From the NCBI RefSeq assembly GCF_024496245.1, contig NZ_CP101740.1:1859501-1923500 (forward strand): a stretch of 64,000 nucleotides of DNA, written 5' to 3'. Under the pieces are notes generated by a model. It worked only from the letters and a program-made list of their open reading frames with translations. It did not search any database and had not been told where the DNA came from. This stretch comes from Sphingomonas qomolangmaensis (GTDB taxonomy: Bacteria > Pseudomonadota > Alphaproteobacteria > Sphingomonadales > Sphingomonadaceae). Positions 60,311 to 64,000 of this stretch are shown piece after piece. Position 1 is the first letter of the stretch; the number at the start of each line of letters is the position of its first letter. Both the position numbers and the translations under genes were made by a program.

Positions 60311-61057
60311 TTATTCGCGGTTGCCACCGAACAGGCGAAGGATGAACAAGAACATGTTGATGAAGTCGAGGTAAAGGCTCAACGCCCCCAGGATCACGAC
60401 CTTGCCCTGCATGTCGGTACCGGCGACATGAGCATACATGCTCTTGATCTTCTGCGTGTCGTACGCGGTCAGACCAGCGAAGATCAGCACGCCTGCGATC
60501 GAGATGATCAGGTTCATCACGCCCGACTGCAGGAAGATGTTGATCACGCTGGCGACGAGCAGGCCGACGACGCCCATGATCAGGAAGGTGCCGAACGCCG
60601 ACAGGTCCTTCTTGGTGGTGTAGCCGAACAGGCTGAGGCCCGCGAAGCCCGCGGCGGTAGCGAAGAACGCACCCGCGATCGACGTGCCCGAATACACCAG
60701 GAAGATCGTCGACAGCGACAGGCCCATCAGGACCGCGAAGCCCCAATACAGCATCTGCAGCGTCGCGGTGGACATCCGGTTCTGCCCGAAGCTCATTGCG
60801 AACACGACCGCCAGCGGCGACAGCACGATGATCCATTTCAGGATGCCGCCACCCATCATGATCTGCGCGGCGGGCGATTCCATGCCGCCCCACGAAAACA
60901 GCAGCGCGACGATGCCCGTCAGCAGCACGCCCGACGTCATGTAGTTGTAGACCGAAAGCATATAGGACCGCAGCCCCGCATCATACGCATCGGTGCGCGT
61001 ACCTGCGCCCGTCGCATACGGTGCGGCGGTCGTACGGGGATCCGACCAATTTGCCAT
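60311..61057 (-). CDS. Bax inhibitor-1/YccA family membrane protein
   Basis: The 248-aa product has seven membrane helices, an N-terminal region with MANWSDPRTTAAPYATGAGT, and YNYMTSGVLLTGIVALLFSW, FGYTTKKDLSAFGTFLIMGV, and AYDTQKIKSMYAHV with the conserved Asp-rich end LSLYLDFINMFLFILRLFGG. YccA relatives modulate the protease FtsH; here inferred. Start ATG 61057; AAAGGAG upstream. Confidence 0.92.
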   Translation of the reverse strand: MANWSDPRTTAAPYATGAGTRTDAYDAGLRSYMLSVYNYMTSGVLLTGIVALLFSWGGMESPAAQIMMGGGILKWIIVLSPLAVVFAMSFGQNRMSTATLQMLYWGFAVLMGLSLSTIFLVYSGTSIAGAFFATAAGFAGLSLFGYTTKKDLSAFGTFLIMGVVGLLVASVINIFLQSGVMNLIISIAGVLIFAGLTAYDTQKIKSMYAHVAGTDMQGKVVILGALSLYLDFINMFLFILRLFGGNRE

Positions 61058-61097
61058 TGTGAACTCCTTTGCCCGGCACGCTTGCCGGAATAACAGG

Positions 61098-61126
61098 AAT
61101 ATCGGGTGAAACCCCCGCCAATTCAA
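61098..61126 (-). promoter_or_regulatory. Candidate sigma70 promoter of the YccA-like gene
   Basis: On the minus strand TTGAAT (61126-61121), 17 bp, GATATT (61103-61098), 40 bp before the start codon. Confidence 0.45.
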
Positions 61127-61172
61127 GCGAAACCGGGTCGCGTCGGCATAGATTCGGGGGTAATCGGGCGTG

Positions 61173-61712
61173 ATGCATCGCCTGTTCGTCGGCCTTCGCC
61201 CGCCCTTGGCGGTGCGCGAGCGGCTCCTCGCCGCGATGGACGGCGTGGTCGGCGCACGCTGGCAGGACGACGACCAACTCCACGTCACGTTGCGCTTCAT
61301 CGGCGAGGTCGAGCGGCCGGTGGCCGAGGATATCGCGGTGGCACTGGGATCGGTACACGCCGCGCCGTTGACGCTTTCGATCGACGGGGTCGGGCGGTTC
61401 GAGCGCCGCGGTCGGTCCAACAGCCTGTGGGCGGGGGTGCGCCCGGCCGAGCCGATCACGCGGCTGCACCGCAAGATCGACCAGGCTTTGGTACGGATCG
61501 GGCTGCCGCCCGAGGGCCGCGCCTATCTGCCGCACATCACGCTGGCGCGGATCGGTGGCGGCGCGGGACCGGTCGAGGGGTTTCTTGCCGAGCATGCGGC
61601 GCTGACGAGCGCGCCGTTCACGCTCGATCATGTCCTGCTGTTCGAAAGCACGCTTGGGAGCGACGGCCCGACCTACGAGACGATCGCGCGCTACCCGCTG
61701 AGCGGCGCATAG
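61173..61712 (+). CDS. thpR: RNA 2',3'-cyclic phosphodiesterase ThpR
   Basis: This 179-aa 2H phosphoesterase has two HxT motifs, LHVTLRFIGEVE (about 37-48) and YLPHITLARIGGG (about 117-129), which form the active site. The start MHRLFVGLRPP is typical. The start may also be GTG 61170 (GTGATG). It is divergent from the YccA-like gene. Confidence 0.92.
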   Translation: MHRLFVGLRPPLAVRERLLAAMDGVVGARWQDDDQLHVTLRFIGEVERPVAEDIAVALGSVHAAPLTLSIDGVGRFERRGRSNSLWAGVRPAEPITRLHRKIDQALVRIGLPPEGRAYLPHITLARIGGGAGPVEGFLAEHAALTSAPFTLDHVLLFESTLGSDGPTYETIARYPLSGA

Positions 61713-61744
61713 CCCGGTAAAACGCCAGCTTTCGTTTCGTTCAT

Positions 61745-61770
61745 GAAACTGTTCGGGGCGGTGCGGCGTT
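61745..61770 (+). promoter_or_regulatory. Weak EcfG-type match before the glycine-zipper gene
   Basis: GAAAC (61745-61749), 17 bp, CGTT (61767-61770). The -35 has one mismatch and the -10 is exact. It is 39 bp before ATG 61810. Confidence 0.3.
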
Positions 61771-61809
61771 ATCGGGTTCGGTTTCAAGTGAAGTAGATGG
61801 AGTATCCCC

Positions 61810-62121
61810 ATGCGTAGCATCATGATGGCGGTTGCCGCCGCGAGCCTGCTCGCCCCCGTCGCGGTGGTCATCCCCACCGACAAGGCCGAGGCATCGGCGC
61901 AGAAGCGCGGCAAATATCGCGAATGGCGCGGTCGCGACGGCAAGCGCTATTGCCGCAAGCCCGACGGCACCACTGGCCTGGTCGTCGGCGGCGTTGCAGG
62001 CGCGCTGGTCGGGCGCACGATCGACACGCGCGGCGACCGTACGCTGGGGACGCTGGCGGGTGCCGGCGTCGGCGCGCTCGCGGGTCGCGCGGTCGAGCGC
62101 GGCGCGAGCAAGTGCCGCTGA
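61810..62121 (+). CDS. Small secreted glycine-zipper protein
   Basis: The 103-aa product has a signal (about 1-29) and RYCRKPDGTTGLVVGGVAGA with a glycine-zipper helix and a closing Cys near the end (SKCR). It shares DGTTGLxVGGxAG and the CR ending with the protein at 20964, without its charged repeats. Function unknown, probably outer-membrane associated. Confidence 0.78.
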   Translation: MRSIMMAVAAASLLAPVAVVIPTDKAEASAQKRGKYREWRGRDGKRYCRKPDGTTGLVVGGVAGALVGRTIDTRGDRTLGTLAGAGVGALAGRAVERGASKCR

Positions 62122-62145
62122 GCCAGCGGTTACGCTGATATGAGA

Positions 62146-62171
62146 GGGCGGGAGGCGCGAGCTTCCCGCCC
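62146..62171 (+). terminator. Intrinsic terminator after the glycine-zipper gene
   Basis: GGGCGGGAGGC and GCTTCCCGCCC form an 11-bp stem (one G-T pair), loop GCGA, followed by CTTTTTTT. Confidence 0.92.
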
Positions 62172-62199
62172 CTTTTTTTGTAGGCGGCCCCACTGCCTT

Positions 62200-62296
62200 C
62201 GTCACCCCGGACTTGGTCCGGGGTCCACGGTTCCGCTCACGTTGCCGCCGGAGCCTCTTGCCGCCCGGCGGGCCCCGGACAAAGTCCGGGGTGACG
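62200..62296. repeat. Inverted repeat of the CGTCACCCCGGAC type
   Basis: CGTCACCCCGGACTTGGTCC then GGGGTCC (62200-62226) pairs with GGCCCCGGACAAAG then TCCGGGGTGACG (62271-62296) with one mismatch and one indel. Its CGTCACCCC ends match those of 1783-1865. Confidence 0.8.
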
Positions 62297-62356
62297 GCTG
62301 GGGCGCATGGCTTCGACGGTAACGCGCTGTTACGCTTGTCCAGCTAACACCCCCTG

Positions 62357-63544
62357 ATGCTGCGCGTCCTGACCCTCTCCAGCCTGTTCCCCGATGCGAC
62401 CCGGCCAAATTTCGGCGTGTTCGTCGAGCGCCAGACGCTCGGGCTGGCCGCCCTGCCCGATGTGGCGGTGCGCGTGGTCGCGCCGATCGGATTGCCCCCC
62501 TTCCCGCTATACCGCCAACCGCGATACGCGCCGCTGGCCGGCCTACCGCTGGCCGAAAGCTGGAAGGGCCTCACTCTCGAGCGGCCGCGGTTCGTCAATG
62601 TGCCGGCGACCGGCGGACGCTTCCATGCCGCGCTGCTGGCGCGGGCGCTGGTACCGGTGCTCACCCGAATCCGTGCCGAATTCACGTTCGACGTCATCGA
62701 TGCCTCGTTCTTCTTTCCCGACGGACCCGCCGCGGTGGCGCTGGGCAAGCGTTTCGGGGTGCCGGTGTCGATCAAGGCGCGCGGGGCCGATATCCATCAC
62801 TGGGGCAACGCACCTGCGACCGCGCCCCAGGTCCGCGCCGCGGCGCTTACCGCCGACGGGTTGCTCGCGGTGAGCGAGGCGATGCGCGGCGACCTGATTG
62901 CGCTGGGGGCGCCGGCGGAAAAGGTGCGGGTGCACCATACCGGGGTCGATCAAGCGCGGTTCGCGCCTGGGGACCGCGATGCCGCCAAGGCGCGGCTGGG
63001 GGTCACCGGGCCGCTGGTGGTGTCGGTAGGGGCGCTGATCGCGCGCAAGGGGCACGCTATCGTCATCGACGCGGTAGCGCGGCTGGCGGGGGTGTCGTTG
63101 CTCATCGCGGGAGACGGACCCGATCGCTCCGGCTTGCAGGCGCGGATCGATGCCGCGGGGGTTGGCGATCGGGTGCGGTTGCTGGGCAGCGTGCCGCATG
63201 ACGATCTACCCGCGTTGCTCGGCGCGGCCGATGTAATGGCGCTGGCCTCGTCTTCGGAGGGGCTCGCGAATGCCTGGGTCGAGGCGCTGGCGAGCGGGAC
63301 ACCGATCGTGATCACCGATGCAGGAGGCGCCGCCGAGGTGGTCGACCGGCCTGCGGCGGGACGGATCGTCGCGCGGACGGTCGAGGGGTTTGCCCAGGGA
63401 ATCGCGGCGGTGTTGGCGGAGGCGCCCGATGTCGCGGCGGTGCGTGCGGCGGCGGCGCGGTTTACGTGGGAGCGGAATGCCGAGGCTTTGCGCGCGCATA
63501 TGGCGCGATTGGTCGAGCGCTATTCCCAGACCCGTTCGGGCTGA
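62357..63544 (+). CDS. Glycosyltransferase family 4
   Basis: The 395-aa GT-B enzyme starts MLRVLTLSSLFPDATRPNFG with the loop for the donor, has FDVIDASFFFPDGPAAVALG, VSEAMRGDLIALGAPAEKVR (activated-sugar binding region) and EGLANAWVEALASGTPIV (the EX7E motif, about 298-315). It transfers an activated sugar, probably to a surface polysaccharide. Its last codons and stop (RSG, then TGA) lie in a repeat arm. Confidence 0.92.
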   Translation: MLRVLTLSSLFPDATRPNFGVFVERQTLGLAALPDVAVRVVAPIGLPPFPLYRQPRYAPLAGLPLAESWKGLTLERPRFVNVPATGGRFHAALLARALVPVLTRIRAEFTFDVIDASFFFPDGPAAVALGKRFGVPVSIKARGADIHHWGNAPATAPQVRAAALTADGLLAVSEAMRGDLIALGAPAEKVRVHHTGVDQARFAPGDRDAAKARLGVTGPLVVSVGALIARKGHAIVIDAVARLAGVSLLIAGDGPDRSGLQARIDAAGVGDRVRLLGSVPHDDLPALLGAADVMALASSSEGLANAWVEALASGTPIVITDAGGAAEVVDRPAAGRIVARTVEGFAQGIAAVLAEAPDVAAVRAAAARFTWERNAEALRAHMARLVERYSQTRSG

Positions 63545-63627
63545 GCTTGTCGAAGCCCGCCCCTGCCATCAACGCCGGCGCGCGGTGTAAGTGGGGGCCG
63601 CCCTTCGACAAGCTCAGAGCGAACGGG
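63531..63627. repeat. Inverted repeat at the glycosyltransferase end
   Basis: CCCGTTCGGGCTGAGCTTG then TCGAAGCCCG (63531-63559) pairs with CCCTTCGACAAGCTCAGAGC then GAACGGG (63601-63627). The TGA stop of the glycosyltransferase (63542-63544) is inside the left arm. Confidence 0.85.
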
Positions 63628-63654
63628 GGGCAGTAGTCCCCTGCCCCCCCCCCG

Positions 63655-64000
63655 CTATTCCGCCGCTTCGGCCAGCGGCGCGTCCTTCCACACCAGCACC
63701 GGCTTGCGCGCCGCCAGCGTCTCGTCGAGCCGCCGACGCGGCGCAAAGTGCGGCGCCGATTTCAGCGACGGATCACCCGCCTTGGCGCGTTCGGCGACCG
63801 AGCGCAGCGCGCCGATGAACTGGTCGAGCGCCGCCTTGCTTTCGGTCTCGGTCGGTTCGACCAGCATCGCGCCATGGACGACCAGCGGGAAATACACCGT
63901 CATCGGGTGGAACCCCTCGTCGATCAGCCCCTTGGCGACGTCGAGCGTCGAGAAGCCCTCGGCAAGGTTGTCGTCGCTGAACAAGGCTTCGTGCATGCAC
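63655..64000 (-). CDS. gcvPB: Glycine dehydrogenase (decarboxylating) subunit 2, C-terminal part
   Basis: This is the C-terminal ~115 residues of the P-protein subunit of the glycine cleavage system; the 5' end is outside the window. CMHEALFSDDNLAEGFSTLD, DEGFHPMTVYFPLVVHGAML and VEPTETESKAALDQFIGAL are the typical C-terminus. The stop TAG is at 63655-63657. The frame continues past the window edge. Confidence 0.9.
   Translation of the reverse strand, partial: CMHEALFSDDNLAEGFSTLDVAKGLIDEGFHPMTVYFPLVVHGAMLVEPTETESKAALDQFIGALRSVAERAKAGDPSLKSAPHFAPRRRLDETLAARKPVLVWKDAPLAEAAE

Overview
The window is a GC-rich bacterial chromosome segment, almost certainly from an alphaproteobacterium of the order Sphingomonadales (Sphingomonas-like). 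The evidence is the rpmH-rnpA-yidD-yidC cluster, an alphaproteobacterial-type SspB, an ATP12 chaperone gene, a fused MrpA/MrpB subunit, a CYP153-like P450, many small sphingomonad-type hypothetical proteins, and abundant GC-rich inverted repeats between genes. No prophage, insertion sequence, integrase, CRISPR array or toxin-antitoxin pair was seen. This looks like core chromosome with dense, often 4-bp-overlapping genes.

Layout. 1-2.5 kb: yidC (cut by the window edge), yidD, rnpA and rpmH on the minus strand. 2.5-4.9 kb: comM, a small secreted protein and tRNA-Leu(CAA). 5.0-10.9 kb: a complete six-gene Mrp cation/proton antiporter operon with mrpA and mrpB fused. 10.9-20.9 kb: a Tat-exported SDR, a DUF475 membrane protein behind a possible structured leader, a cell-wall hydrolase, an amino-acid permease, an exported methyltransferase, recN, bamD and a phosphomannose isomerase. 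20.9-30.7 kb: envelope proteins, a SOUL heme protein, crcB, a run ending in the ATP12 chaperone gene, gmk, fumC, a GNAT and sspB. 30.8-35.1 kb: histidine operon hisB-(YCII)-hisH-hisA-hisF-(small membrane protein)-hisE followed by a HIT protein. 35.4-45.1 kb: APC transporter, PfkB sugar/adenosine kinase, EI24 protein, PilZ protein, queG, a NatAB-like ABC exporter, a CYP153-like P450 and msrB. 45.3-51.5 kb: CHAP protein, unknown 183-aa protein, extensin-like and Nudix proteins, a membrane-tailed CBS protein, a CurA-like reductase and a DUF2171 protein. 51.7-64 kb: tRNA-Ala(CGC), FAD/DCC/DUF427 genes, a DUF188-GreA pair, a zinc metallopeptidase, patatin plus 3-hydroxybutyrate dehydrogenase, an M20 amidohydrolase, a Bax-inhibitor-like protein, thpR, a glycosyltransferase and the 3' end of gcvPB.

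How the genes fit together. Several groups look like functional units: ribosome/secretion biogenesis, Mrp ion homeostasis, histidine synthesis, and probable polyhydroxybutyrate or lipid turnover (patatin plus hydroxybutyrate dehydrogenase). A second layer is regulatory. Sequences fitting the alphaproteobacterial general-stress sigma factor EcfG (GGAAC, 16-17 nt, CGTT) lie upstream of a SOUL protein and a 98-aa acidic protein, with near matches upstream of the DUF2171 protein, the SDR and a glycine-zipper protein. A third layer is the dispersed inverted repeats. In the his operon and at the glycosyltransferase gene they provide C-terminal codons, stop codons and ribosome-binding sites.

I did not find a clear new defence or biosynthetic system. 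The most unusual items are the repeat-derived gene ends, the possible RNA leader before the DUF475 gene, the SDR with Arg in place of the catalytic Lys, and the candidate stress-regulon promoters. All statements come from reading the sequence; no database search was run.
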